A DNA stretch of 64,000 nucleotides. Source: Phycicoccus avicenniae. Its GTDB lineage: Bacteria; Actinomycetota; Actinomycetes; Actinomycetales; Dermatophilaceae. Within the stretch, counting starts at the first letter, position 1, and the number at the start of each line of letters is the position of its first letter. Positions 1 to 8,639 of the stretch are shown one piece after another. The notes below the pieces were generated by a model. That model was given only the letters and a program-made list of their open reading frames with translations. It was not told the origin of the DNA and did not search any database. The stretch lies in assembly GCF_018139485.1 (NCBI RefSeq), contig NZ_JAGSNF010000003.1:357524-421523 (forward strand). The letters are read 5' to 3'. The position numbers and the translations under genes are program-made.

Positions 1-609
1 GCCGTGGCGGCCGAGGTGCACGGCCATCGACTGGCCGAAGGCGTGCAGACCGGCCTTGCTCGCGCCGTACGCGGGGATGTCCGGCTCCCCGCGGTACGCG
101 CCGCGGCTGCCGACGTTGACGACCCGTCCGACGGGCACGCCGTCGGCCGGCGGGACCTCGACCATCCGGCGCGCGACGCACCACGTGAGGTGGGCCGGCC
201 CCTCGAGGTTCGTCGCGAGCGTGGCGCGCCAGACGGCGACCCAGTCCTCCCAGCCCGTCGCGTCGAGCGGGTGGTCGCCGCGACGGCTGCCCCCTCCCCC
301 GGGCGGGACGATGAGCGCCGCGTTGTTGACGAGCACGTCGACCCGCCCGAGCAGGTCGGCCGCGTCGTCCGCGAGCCGGCGGACCGCCTCGGGGTCGGCG
401 AGGTCGGCGGCGAGCCGGCCGTGGCCCTCGCCGTCGAGCGAGGCGAGGACCGCCTCGGCCCGGTCGGCGGAGCGGTCGCCGCTGTGGTGGACGACGACGC
501 GGTCACCCGCCCGGGCGAAGGCCCGAGCGACGGCGGCCCCGACACCCCGGGAGGAGCCCGTGACCAGGACGCCACGACCCCTTCCCGATGCGCCGGTCAC
601 GCCGCTCAC
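1..609 (-). CDS. SDR-family oxidoreductase, C-terminus beyond window
   Basis: Short-chain dehydrogenase/reductase, probably NAD(P)-dependent; the substrate cannot be told from sequence. 203 residues are visible and the gene runs off the left edge. The Rossmann glycine motif is VTGSSRGVG near residues 17-25, followed by the VNNAA motif, a catalytic Ser in NVGSRGAY and the YGASK Tyr/Lys pair. The chosen GTG at 609 overlaps the stop of the upstream GNAT gene as GTGA, which suggests translational coupling; a second GTG at 600 is possible. The fold is certain, the reaction is not. Confidence 0.85.
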   Translation of the reverse strand, partial: MSGVTGASGRGRGVLVTGSSRGVGAAVARAFARAGDRVVVHHSGDRSADRAEAVLASLDGEGHGRLAADLADPEAVRRLADDAADLLGRVDVLVNNAALIVPPGGGGSRRGDHPLDATGWEDWVAVWRATLATNLEGPAHLTWCVARRMVEVPPADGVPVGRVVNVGSRGAYRGEPDIPAYGASKAGLHAFGQSMAVHLGRHG

Positions 610-1109
610 GCCGACGGTCCGCTCGGGCGACCGAGACGCAGCTCCATGAGGCGCTCGTCCGGCGCGCCGAGGCCGACCCGCTCGTAGAGGGTCCGGGCCT
701 GCGGGACCGCGGTGAGCTGGACGCGGCCGACACCGTCGGAGGCGGCCCAGCCGACGAGGGTCCGCAGGAGCCGCTCCCCGAGCCCGTGGCCCCGCGCGTC
801 GACCGCGACGTAGAGGAAGCTCACGTGGAACCACGCGTCGGCGGGTCGGTGCGCGCTCGGCAGCTTCTGGACGCGGGTGCCGTGCAGCACCCCGACGGGA
901 CGACCCTCGACCTCCTCGGCGAGCCACGTCCGACGGGCCCGGTCGCGCAGCCAGGCGTCGGCGAACCGGTCGAGGAAGCCGGCGGCCGGGACGTGTCCCC
1001 GCTCGCGCTCGTCCTGGATGTGCAGGGCCGCCACGGAGAACGCGTCGGTCGGGACCGCCTCGCGGAGGCGCACGTCACGGGAGGTCTGCACGCGTCCAGC
1101 ATGGCCCAT
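606..1109 (-). CDS. GNAT-family N-acetyltransferase
   Basis: Acetyl-CoA-dependent N-acyltransferase of the GNAT superfamily, 167 residues. The core pattern VSFLYVAVDARGHGLGERLL carries the R/Q-x-x-G-x-G/A acetyl-CoA pyrophosphate loop, and the C-terminal ARTLYERVGL segment is the typical GNAT beta5-alpha4 end. ATG at 1109 precedes the first conserved strand (VRLREAVPTDA). Longer in-frame starts reach into the thrS terminator and are unlikely. It lies downstream of thrS in the same direction and is coupled to the SDR by a 4-base overlap. The acceptor substrate is unknown. Confidence 0.85.
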   Translation of the reverse strand: MGHAGRVQTSRDVRLREAVPTDAFSVAALHIQDERERGHVPAAGFLDRFADAWLRDRARRTWLAEEVEGRPVGVLHGTRVQKLPSAHRPADAWFHVSFLYVAVDARGHGLGERLLRTLVGWAASDGVGRVQLTAVPQARTLYERVGLGAPDERLMELRLGRPSGPSA

Positions 1110-1160
1110 CGGGGCCGACCCGGTGCGGGAAAGGGCGCCGCCGAGGGTGCGGCCCCGGAC

Positions 1161-1190
1161 GACCACCGGTCTCCCGGGGCATCGGTGGTC
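1161..1190 (-). terminator. Hairpin overlapping the thrS stop codon
   Basis: Perfect 8-bp stem, GACCACCG at 1161-1168 with CGGTGGTC at 1183-1190, with a GC-rich loop that can pair further internally. The thrS TGA (1191-1189) sits at the base of the hairpin. No U-run follows, which is usual in high-GC actinobacteria. Confidence 0.5.
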
Positions 1191-3171
1191 AGACCTGGCG
1201 CTTGTCCCGGACGGCGGCGGCGATCTCGGCGACCGCCTCGTCGAGCGGGACGCCGTTCTTCTGCGACCCGTCGCGGAAGCGGAAGGACACCGCACCGGCG
1301 GAGCGGTCGTCCTCGCCCGCGATGAGCACGAACGGCACCTTGGACTTGCTCGCCGTGCGGATCTTCTTCGGGAAGCGGTCGTCGGAGGTGTCGACCTCGT
1401 AGCGCAGCCCCTCGGCCCGCAGCGCCTCCCCCACGACGTCCTCCAGGTAGGGGGCGAACTCGTCGGCGACCGGGATGCCGAGGGCCTGGACCGGGGAGAG
1501 CCAGGGCGGGAACGCGCCGGCGTAGTGCTCGACGAGGACCCCGACGAACCGCTCGATGGAACCGAACTTCGCCGAGTGGATCATCACCGGCTGCTGCCGG
1601 CTGCCGTCGGCGGCCTGGTACTCGAGGCCGAACCGCTCCGGCTGGTTGAAGTCGTACTGGATCGTCGACATCTGCCAGGTCCGGCCGATGGCGTCGCGGG
1701 CCTGGACGGAGATCTTCGGGCCGTAGTACGCCGCGCCGCCGGGGTCGGGGACGAGCTCGAGGCCGGAGGCGGTGGCGACGTCCTCGAGGATCCGGGTCGC
1801 CTCGTCCCACTGCTCGTCCGAGCCGATGAACTTGTCCGGCTTGCTGTCGTCGCGGGTCGACAGCTCGAGGTAGTAGTCGTCGAGGCCGAAGTCGCGCAGC
1901 AGCGACAGGACGAAGTCGAGGAGATGGCGCACCTCGCCCGGGGCGTCCTCCTTCGTCACGTACGAGTGCGAGTCGTCCTGGGTGATCATCCGCACCCGGG
2001 TCAGGCCGGACAGGACCCCGGACTTCTCGTCGCGGTAGACCGTCCCGAACTCGAAGAGCCGCATCGGCAGGTCGCGGTAGGACCGGCCGCGGGAGCGGTA
2101 GATGAGGTTGTGGATCGGGCAGTTCATCGCCTTGAGGCGGTAGTTCTGCCCGTCGACGTCCATCGGCGGGAACATCCCGTCGGCGTAGTACGGCAGGTGC
2201 CCGGAGGTGTAGAAGAGCTCCTCGCGCGAGATGTGCGGGCTGCCGACGTAGGAGAAGCCCTCCTCGATGTGCCGCTGCCGGACGTAGTCCTCCATCTCGC
2301 GCTTGACGACGCCGCCCTTGGGGTGGAAGACCGGCAGGCCGGCCCCGAGCACCTCGGGGAAGGAGAAGAGGTCGAGCTCCGCTCCGAGCCTGCGGTGGTC
2401 GCGCTTCTCGGCCTCGGCGAGCCGGTCGAGGTACGCCTTGAGCTCGTCCTTGCTCGGCCACGCGGTGCCGTAGACACGCTGGAGCTGCGGGTTCTTCTCC
2501 GAGCCGCGCCAGTAGGCCGCCGCGCTGCGCATGAGCTTGAAGGCGTTGCCGAGGACCTTCGTCGACGGCACGTGCGGCCCCCGGCACAGGTCGCCCCAGG
2601 CGACGCTGCCATCGCGTCGGACGTTGTCGTAGATCGTCAGCTGGGAGCCGCCGACCTCGACGGCCGCGCCCTCGGCGGCGTCGTCGGCGCCCCCGCCCTT
2701 GAGCCCGATGAGCTCGATCTTGTACGGCTCGCCGGACAGCTCGACCTGGGCGTCGGCGTCGCTGACCTCGCGTCGGCGGAAGGTCTGTCCCTCGTTGACG
2801 ATCCGCTGCATCGCCTTCTCGAGGGCCTTGAGGTCCTCGGGGGTGAACGGCTCGTCGACGTCGAAGTCGTAGTAGAAGCCGTCGCGCACCGGCGGACCGA
2901 TCCCGAGCCGGGCGTCGGGGCGCAGCTGCTGGACCGCCTGGGCGAGGACGTGGGCGGCCGAGTGGCGCAGCACCTCGAGCCCGTCCTGCTCGGCGGCGGT
3001 CACGGGCTCGACCGCCTCGCCGTCGCCGGCCTCGAGGTGCAGGTCGCGCAGCTCGCCGTCGACCCGGGCGACGAGCACCGCCCGGTCGCCCTCGAAGAGG
3101 TCGGCGTACGTCGTGCCCGCGTCCACCGATCGCTCGCTTCCGGCGACGTGGACGGTGATCTGCGCGGGCAT
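1189..3171 (-). CDS. thrS: Threonyl-tRNA synthetase
   Basis: Class II aminoacyl-tRNA synthetase charging tRNA-Thr in the cytoplasm; 660 residues, full length for the family. Order: TGS domain (about 1-62), editing/SAD domain opening with the HSAAH zinc-type motif (H70, H74), catalytic core with the conserved Cys in MNCPIHN (around 350), motif 2 ([13 protein letters not shown]), the QDDSHSY zinc-ligand His, then the C-terminal anticodon-binding domain starting near [15 protein letters not shown] at 3171 directly begins the TGS domain. It is followed after 79 bases by the GNAT and SDR genes. No T-box-like leader was recognised in the 117 bases upstream. Confidence 0.98.
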   Translation of the reverse strand: MPAQITVHVAGSERSVDAGTTYADLFEGDRAVLVARVDGELRDLHLEAGDGEAVEPVTAAEQDGLEVLRHSAAHVLAQAVQQLRPDARLGIGPPVRDGFYYDFDVDEPFTPEDLKALEKAMQRIVNEGQTFRRREVSDADAQVELSGEPYKIELIGLKGGGADDAAEGAAVEVGGSQLTIYDNVRRDGSVAWGDLCRGPHVPSTKVLGNAFKLMRSAAAYWRGSEKNPQLQRVYGTAWPSKDELKAYLDRLAEAEKRDHRRLGAELDLFSFPEVLGAGLPVFHPKGGVVKREMEDYVRQRHIEEGFSYVGSPHISREELFYTSGHLPYYADGMFPPMDVDGQNYRLKAMNCPIHNLIYRSRGRSYRDLPMRLFEFGTVYRDEKSGVLSGLTRVRMITQDDSHSYVTKEDAPGEVRHLLDFVLSLLRDFGLDDYYLELSTRDDSKPDKFIGSDEQWDEATRILEDVATASGLELVPDPGGAAYYGPKISVQARDAIGRTWQMSTIQYDFNQPERFGLEYQAADGSRQQPVMIHSAKFGSIERFVGVLVEHYAGAFPPWLSPVQALGIPVADEFAPYLEDVVGEALRAEGLRYEVDTSDDRFPKKIRTASKSKVPFVLIAGEDDRSAGAVSFRFRDGSQKNGVPLDEAVAEIAAAVRDKRQV

Positions 3172-3288
3172 GGCCTGTGCTCCTCGGAAAGGGGGGTGCG
3201 GCGCCGACGTCCGACGCCCCGACGATGCTAGCGACCGGTGGCCGAGGGGGTCGCGGCGGTTTCGCGGGCCCCTCCGCCGGCGACGGGG

Positions 3289-3990
3289 TCAGCCGCCCGC
3301 GACGACGGACCCGGTGACGACGGCCGCGACCGCCGTCGTCACGAGGACGGCGTGGACCTCGCGGACGGCGGCACGCACCGCGGGAGCCGCCCAGTCGCCG
3401 TCCGCGACCTCCTCCGCACGGCGCCGGGCCTCGTCCGCGGTCCGTCCGGGCAGCAGGGGGTGCAGCCGGCCCGTCGCCCCGAGGAGAGCGACGAGGGCGA
3501 CCGTACGGGCCTCCGCGGACTCCGGACCCCCGGGTGCCACGGCCGCCCGGACCCGCTCGAGCGCGTCGTCGGCCGGCCCCGCGTCGGCGAGCTCGAGCCG
3601 CCGGACGGGGAAGACCCCGAGCGCCCGCCGGTCGGCCCTCCGGAGCACCCCGTCCGCCACCAGCCCCTCGACGGCGCGGCGCCGCAGCACCCCCGCCCGG
3701 TCGCTCCAGGCCCCGATCCCCCCGATCCGGGAGACGGCGTCCTTGGGCAGGTGGCCGTCGGCGAGGGCGACGGCCTCGGCGACCTCCGCCGACCGGGCCG
3801 GTCCGGCCCCCGTGGCGACGAGGCGCGCGGCCTCGCCGTCGTGCTCGAGCACGAGCCCGCCGTCCAGTACCGCCTGCGCGAGCACCGCACCGCTCGTCGC
3901 CACCCGCATGCCCACGGGGTCGGCGGGCAGCCGCCCGGAGCCGCGGTCCAGGACGAGGAGCAGGTACTCCTCGGTGATCGTGCGGTCCAT
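3289..3990 (-). CDS. GPP34 (GOLPH3-like) family protein
   Basis: Bacterial member of the Golgi phosphoprotein 3 (GPP34) family, 233 residues. In eukaryotes this fold binds phosphatidylinositol 4-phosphate; the role in actinobacteria is not established. The N-terminus TITEEYLLLVLDRGSGRL, the central GIGAWSDRAGVLRRR segment and the ERVRAAV...RTVALVALLGATGRL block fit the family's all-helical layout. The hydrophobic C-terminal tail (AVLVTTAVAAVVTGSVVAG) could touch the membrane. ATG at 3990 was chosen because the longer frame (to 4068) starts with low-complexity Arg-rich sequence. Confidence 0.8.
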   Translation of the reverse strand: MDRTITEEYLLLVLDRGSGRLPADPVGMRVATSGAVLAQAVLDGGLVLEHDGEAARLVATGAGPARSAEVAEAVALADGHLPKDAVSRIGGIGAWSDRAGVLRRRAVEGLVADGVLRRADRRALGVFPVRRLELADAGPADDALERVRAAVAPGGPESAEARTVALVALLGATGRLHPLLPGRTADEARRRAEEVADGDWAAPAVRAAVREVHAVLVTTAVAAVVTGSVVAGG

Positions 3991-4100
3991 GGCGGGCTCC
4001 CGGGATCGTCGGCGGACGCTGGCCCCACCAGCACACCACCGGGGCGGGGCCGGGCGCATCCCCGTCACGTCGGGTGGCCTGTCCCTCCGGCGTCGGAGGG

Positions 4101-4753
4101 TCAGCGCGAGAAGGCGAACGGACCCGGTAGACCGAGTCCTCGGCCCGCGCCCGGTGGACCCGGGTCGCCCGCAGCGCGCGGGTCGTGCGCTCCCAGGTGC
4201 CCTCGACGGACAGACCGGGGACGGTCTCCCCCGCGGAGGTCCACGTCGGCTCCGGCAGTCCGGGGCCGTCGAGGTCGGTGTCCGCGACGACGAGGTGGTC
4301 GAGCACGACGACGTCGTCCCGGAGGACGCGCCGCACGAACGGTGGGACGAGCAGGACCCGCGCGGCCGTGCGTGCCCGGCCCCGACCGAGCGCCGTCCCC
4401 CGGTCCCCGAGGCTCACCGCGTCGCGGAACCCCGCGAACTTCTCCTCGGCCAGGGTCGCCGTCGAGCCCCGTCCGTCGATCTCGTGGCCGACGAGGGTCA
4501 CGGCCACCGACCCCGCCGAGCCGTCGGCCGGCAGGACGGTCTGCCGGACGACGTGGAGCTCGTGGTCGTCGACGCCGGTCCTGATCCAGCGGGACGTCGC
4601 GAGCAGCCCTCCGGACTCCGCGTCGTGGACGGCGACGAAGAGCGCCACCTCGTCCGACCCCCGCCGTCGTCGTCGGGCGCGCACCCGGGCGTGACGACCG
4701 GAGGAGGTCTCCCGCTCGCACAGCACCGACTCCAGCTCGACCCCGACACCCAT
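4101..4753 (-). CDS. Unrecognised protein; 3' end apparently frame-disrupted
   Basis: I do not recognise this family. ATG at 4753 has a good ribosome site (GGGGGGAG about 8 bases upstream) and opens MGVGVELESVLCE, a mixed alpha/beta-looking soluble protein with no signal peptide or membrane segment. The frame carries coding-like sequence down to about 4110 (WERTTRALRATRVHRARAEDSVYRV) but has no stop there; it stays open across the intergenic gap and the GPP34 gene. An adjacent frame stops at 4101 with the plausible end GPFAFSR. The interval is 653 bases, not a multiple of three, so I infer a frameshift or sequencing error near 4110-4200. It sits between an APH-fold kinase and GPP34 on the same strand. 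Confidence 0.45.
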
Positions 4754-4829
4754 GATGTGCTCCCCCCCGACGGCCCCGACCGGTCGTGGAGGAGGAGGCG
4801 GCGCGCCCGCCGGTGATACCGCGCGCCGG

Positions 4830-5816
4830 TCAGCCGGGCGGGTCCAGGAGGAACCGACCCGCGTCCAGCCAGTACCGCAGCCGCTCGACGGTGCGGTGCA
4901 CGTACTCGGGAGCCATGGCCCGCAGCTCGGCGGTGCTCGAGGTGAGGAGGCTGTTCGCGAGGAGCAGCTGCCGGGACGCCACCAGGGTCTCGAAGGCGGC
5001 CGCGTCGACGACCGGCAGCGGTGCACGGCCGGCGTACCCGGCCCGCAGGGCCTCCTCGACCGACGGCGCGTCGCGCACGTAGAAGGTCGCGACGGCGAGG
5101 TCGAGGGCCGGGGTCCCGATCCCCGCGTCGTCGACGTCGAACACCGCGAGGCGCCCCTGGTGCCACTTGAGGTTCCCACCGTGGAGGTCCCCGTGGATGA
5201 CGAGCCGAGGGCCGGGCAGGTCCTCGAACACCGCGCGGGCCCGTCGCATCGCCTCCTCGACGACGTCGTGCCCGGCGGTGTCCAGGAGGGAGGTGTCGGA
5301 GAGCCGGTCCTCGTCGCCGAGCAGCGGCCCCGTGAAGGAGGGCAGCGCGGCCCCCCGCGGGAGGGTCCAGCCCTCGGCGTGCTCGTGGAGCGCCGCCATC
5401 GCGCGCCCGAGCGCGACGGCTTGCTCGGTGTCGCAGTCCTCGACGTCGGGGCCGTCGAGCCAGGACGTGACGACGACCCGGTGCTCGCCCCCACCCTCGC
5501 GGACGGTGGCGAACGGTTCGCCGTCGAGGGTGCGGTAGGGGTCGGGGACCCGGACGTCGGTCTCGGTCGTGACGGCGTGCAGCCACGCGTGCTGCGCCGC
5601 GATGTGCTCCGGCCGGGCGAGCGAGTTCGTGTTGACCCGCACCGCCGCACGCTCCCCGTCCGGGGTGACGAGGGCGAACGTCGTGTTGAAGCCGTGGAGC
5701 ACGAGGTCCAGCGACCCGACGTCGAGGCCGAAGAGCGGGACGGCCCGTCCGGCGACGTCGCGCAGCACGGCGACCTGGGCGTCGGTGTCCAGCGCGGCGT
5801 ACTCGTCGTCCGTCAC
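4830..5816 (-). CDS. Aminoglycoside phosphotransferase/SrkA-fold kinase
   Basis: Protein-kinase-like (APH/choline kinase) fold enzyme of 328 residues, likely phosphorylating a small molecule or protein Ser/Thr; the substrate is not known. The catalytic loop HGDLHGGNLKW (Brenner motif) and the metal-binding DVDDAGIG follow in the expected order. The N-lobe contains an AAVRVNTN strand, with R or K possibly acting in ATP binding. The spacing and the GLDVGSLDLVLHGFNTTFAL opening resemble the stress-response kinase SrkA/YihE group more than drug-resistance APHs. GTG start at 5816. Divergent from the S9 peptidase, with 72 bases between them. Confidence 0.85.
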   Translation of the reverse strand: MTDDEYAALDTDAQVAVLRDVAGRAVPLFGLDVGSLDLVLHGFNTTFALVTPDGERAAVRVNTNSLARPEHIAAQHAWLHAVTTETDVRVPDPYRTLDGEPFATVREGGGEHRVVVTSWLDGPDVEDCDTEQAVALGRAMAALHEHAEGWTLPRGAALPSFTGPLLGDEDRLSDTSLLDTAGHDVVEEAMRRARAVFEDLPGPRLVIHGDLHGGNLKWHQGRLAVFDVDDAGIGTPALDLAVATFYVRDAPSVEEALRAGYAGRAPLPVVDAAAFETLVASRQLLLANSLLTSSTAELRAMAPEYVHRTVERLRYWLDAGRFLLDPPG

Positions 5817-5888
5817 GGGGTCATCCCACCACCGGACGGCAGAGGGCCGCCACGGGGTTTCGCCGGCGGGCGCCTAGGGTGGCGGGCC

Positions 5889-7775
5889 ATGACGTCCCGC
5901 GTGGTCCCGTACGGCACCTGGCCCTCACCCGTCACTCCCGACGCGCTGGCCGCCGGGCAGCGCACCCTCGACGAGGTCCGGGTCGACGGCCGCGACACCT
6001 ACTGGCTCGAGTCGCGACCGGCGGAGGGCGGTCGCCAGGCGCTCGTCCGGCACGACGGCACGGCGGCGCGCGACGTGCTGCCGGAGCCGTGGAACGTCCG
6101 CTCCCGGGTCCACGAGTACGGCGGCGGTGCGTACACCGTCGCCGGAGGCACGGTCGTCGTCTCCGCCCTCCCCGGTGACCGGGTGCACCGCCTCGACAGC
6201 AGAGCGGGCGAGCCGGTCGCCATCACCCCCGAGGGGCCCTGGCGCTTCGGCGGTCTCGTCCTCCACGGCGAGCACGTGTACGCCGTCCGCGAGGACCACT
6301 CCCGGTCGCCCGAGCCCGCCAACGAGCTGGTCCGCCTCGACCTCGCCGGCCCGAACGAGGACGGCGGCGTCGTGCTGGCCACCGGGTCGGACTTCGTCTC
6401 GAGGCCCGCGGTGGCGCCCGACGGCTCGGCGATCGCCTGGGTCGCGTGGGACCACCCGGACATGCCGTGGGACTCGACCCGGCTGCTGCGGGCACCGCTC
6501 GGGCCGGACGGGGCCGGCCCCCCGGTCCTCGTCGCGGGCGGTGCCGGGGTCTCGGTCGCGCAGCCCCGGTTTGGGCCGGACGGGGCCCTGTGGTTCGTCG
6601 CGGACGGCTCGGGCTGGTGGCTGCTGCACCGTGACACCGGGTCCGGTCCGGTGCCGGTCCACGACGCCGAGGCCGACCACGCCGCACCCCAGTGGTCGCT
6701 CGGGATGCACGACTACGCCGTGCTCGACGCCGACCGCGCCCTCGTGCGGTGGTGGACCGCCGAGGGCCAGGACCTCGGGGTGCTCGACGCCCGCACCGGC
6801 GCCGTCGAGGTCCTGCCGGACCCCGGCGCCTCCCACGACCACCTCGTCGCGGCGGACGGCACCGTCGCGATGAAGCGCGGCCGGGTCGACGCGCTGCCGG
6901 AGGTCGTCCGGGGTCCGCTGCCCGGTCCGTTCCCCGTGCTCGCGGCGTCGTCCGCGCAGGTGCCGGACCCGGCCTCGGTCTCCCCTCCGGAGCCGTGGTC
7001 ATGGCGCAACGGCGGCGGCGACGAGGTGCACGGCGTCCTCTTCCGGCCGCGGCTGCGCGAAGTCACGGGCCCGGACGGTGACCTGCCGCCGCTGCTCGTC
7101 ATGGCGCACGGCGGCCCGACGAGCCGGACCGAGGCGGGCTACGCGAGCGCGGTGCAGTTCTGGACGACGCGCGGCTTCGCCGTCCTGCACGTCAACTACT
7201 CCGGCAGCACCGGCTACGGGCGGGCCTACCGCGAGCGGCTGAGGGGCCGGTGGGGGCTCGTCGACATCGACGACGTCGTCACGGGCGCCCTCTCCGTCGC
7301 CGGCGCGGGGCTCGCGGACCGGAGCCGGCTCGCCGTGCGGGGCGGCAGCGCCGGCGGCTACGTCGTCCTCCGCGCGATGACGACGAGCAGCGTCTTCGCC
7401 GCCGGGACGAGCCTCTTCGGCATCGGCGACCTCTCGGCGCTCGCGCGGGACACCCACAAGTTCGAGTCCCGCTACACCGACGGGCTGGTCGCCCCGTTTC
7501 CCGAGGGCGAGCAGGTGTACCGCGACCGCTCCCCCGTGCACCACGTCGACCGCCTCCGCGGCGAGCTGCTGCTGCTCCAGGGTGACGAGGACAAGGTCGT
7601 CCCGCTCGCGCAGGCGCAGGAGATGGCGGACGCCGTCCGCGCCCTCGGCCGCGACGTCGAGCTCGCGGTCTACGCCGGCGAGGGGCACGGGTTCCGCCGA
7701 CGGGACAGCCTCGTCGACGCCCTGGAGCGCGAGCTGGCGTTCTACACGCGGGTGCTCCGGCTCGGGCAGGGCTAG
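5889..7775 (+). CDS. S9-family prolyl oligopeptidase-like peptidase
   Basis: Serine peptidase of the S9 (prolyl oligopeptidase/acylaminoacyl peptidase) type, 628 residues, cytoplasmic (no signal peptide). An N-terminal beta-propeller-like region (about 1-370) precedes an alpha/beta-hydrolase domain. The triad is visible as Ser in GGSAGGY (about 487), Asp in QGDEDKVVP (about 566) and His in GEGHGF (about 599). HGGPTSRTE supplies the oxyanion region. ATG at 5889 fits the family N-terminus; the open frame extends far upstream only because of GC content. A single-gene unit. Confidence 0.93.
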   Translation: MTSRVVPYGTWPSPVTPDALAAGQRTLDEVRVDGRDTYWLESRPAEGGRQALVRHDGTAARDVLPEPWNVRSRVHEYGGGAYTVAGGTVVVSALPGDRVHRLDSRAGEPVAITPEGPWRFGGLVLHGEHVYAVREDHSRSPEPANELVRLDLAGPNEDGGVVLATGSDFVSRPAVAPDGSAIAWVAWDHPDMPWDSTRLLRAPLGPDGAGPPVLVAGGAGVSVAQPRFGPDGALWFVADGSGWWLLHRDTGSGPVPVHDAEADHAAPQWSLGMHDYAVLDADRALVRWWTAEGQDLGVLDARTGAVEVLPDPGASHDHLVAADGTVAMKRGRVDALPEVVRGPLPGPFPVLAASSAQVPDPASVSPPEPWSWRNGGGDEVHGVLFRPRLREVTGPDGDLPPLLVMAHGGPTSRTEAGYASAVQFWTTRGFAVLHVNYSGSTGYGRAYRERLRGRWGLVDIDDVVTGALSVAGAGLADRSRLAVRGGSAGGYVVLRAMTTSSVFAAGTSLFGIGDLSALARDTHKFESRYTDGLVAPFPEGEQVYRDRSPVHHVDRLRGELLLLQGDEDKVVPLAQAQEMADAVRALGRDVELAVYAGEGHGFRRRDSLVDALERELAFYTRVLRLGQG

Positions 7776-7781
7776 TCGCGC

Positions 7782-8639
7782 TCAGCCCTCGAGGACGACG
7801 ACGGCGCTCGTGCGGGACCGGTCGCCTGCCGGGCGCACCGCCGCCACGGACCCGTCGGACCCGGTGCGGGCGACGAGCTCCACGGTCGACGGCAGCTCGA
7901 CGGGCCGCGTGAACCACACCCGGCTCGTCGACGGCCCGAGCGAGCCACGACCGAGCGCCGACAGCACTCGCGCGTACGTCCACATGCCGTGGGCGATGTG
8001 CCGGCGGAACCCCAGGGCCCGGGCCGTGAGCGGGTGGAGGTGGATCGGGTTGACGTCCCCGGACACGGCGGCGTAGCGCCGGCCGAGGTTTTCGGGCAGG
8101 CGCCACACGGCGCGCGCCGGTCCTTCCGGGGCGTCCGGTGGCCCGCCGGTCCGCACGGTGTCCTCGTCGCCACGACCGCGGCCCAGGTAGACGCTGTCGC
8201 TCTCCCACACGAGGTCGCCGGCGACGTGGGCGGTGAGCCGGACGCCGACCGTCCGGCCCCGCCGGTGCGCCCGGAGCGGCCCGGCGGAGGCCTCGAGGGT
8301 CAGCGGGTCGGCGGCGTCGAGCAGGCGGTGCGTCGTCACCCGGTTCTCCAGGTGCACCAGGCCCGGCAGGGCCAGCGGGAAGTCCGGGCGGACCATGAGC
8401 GCGGTCTGCAGCGGGGACGCGAGCACCCACGGGTAGGCCTGGGGCAGGGTGTCGGCGACGTCGTGGCCGGTGATCCGCTGGTAGGCGGCCAGGCGCGCGC
8501 GGTCGACGGTCGCGTCCTCGACGCGCAGGGTGCGCTCGGGCACGTCGTCGCCGTGCCGGCCGCGGGCGGTGACGGCGGCACGGACGAGCAGCGGTCCCAT
8601 GGCGGGGATCTCCGGCAGGGTCTCGACGGCCATCGTCAC
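7782..8639 (-). CDS. htdX: MaoC-like (3R)-hydroxyacyl dehydratase, HtdX type
   Basis: Double hot-dog MaoC-family dehydratase/hydratase, 285 residues, acting on (3R)-hydroxyacyl thioesters. The hydratase motif SGDVNPIHLHPLTARALGF (about 193-211) is followed by the RHIAHGMWTYA helix; the catalytic Asp and His are present. The start (GTG 8639) overlaps the fabG4 stop as GTGA. The order fadA2-fabG4-htdX matches the mycobacterial Rv0241c-Rv0243 neighbourhood, although fadA2 is divergent there and co-directional here. With reductase and thiolase it would complete a three-step acyl-CoA cycle. The gene symbol rests on context and family. Confidence 0.82.
   Translation of the reverse strand: MTMAVETLPEIPAMGPLLVRAAVTARGRHGDDVPERTLRVEDATVDRARLAAYQRITGHDVADTLPQAYPWVLASPLQTALMVRPDFPLALPGLVHLENRVTTHRLLDAADPLTLEASAGPLRAHRRGRTVGVRLTAHVAGDLVWESDSVYLGRGRGDEDTVRTGGPPDAPEGPARAVWRLPENLGRRYAAVSGDVNPIHLHPLTARALGFRRHIAHGMWTYARVLSALGRGSLGPSTSRVWFTRPVELPSTVELVARTGSDGSVAAVRPAGDRSRTSAVVVLEG

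Noticed and set aside
877..3231. 784-codon plus-strand frame opposite thrS
   Set aside because: Shadow of thrS on the other strand; translation has no domain and mirrors the thrS codon pattern.
3172..3288. T-box or other riboswitch upstream of thrS
   Set aside because: Only 117 bases, no T-box sequence or antiterminator fold recognised.
821..5650. Very long minus-strand open frame
   Set aside because: It runs antiparallel in frame across thrS and GPP34, is Arg/Pro/Gly-rich low complexity, and exists because GC-rich DNA has few stops. Only its part near 4753-4110 looks coding.
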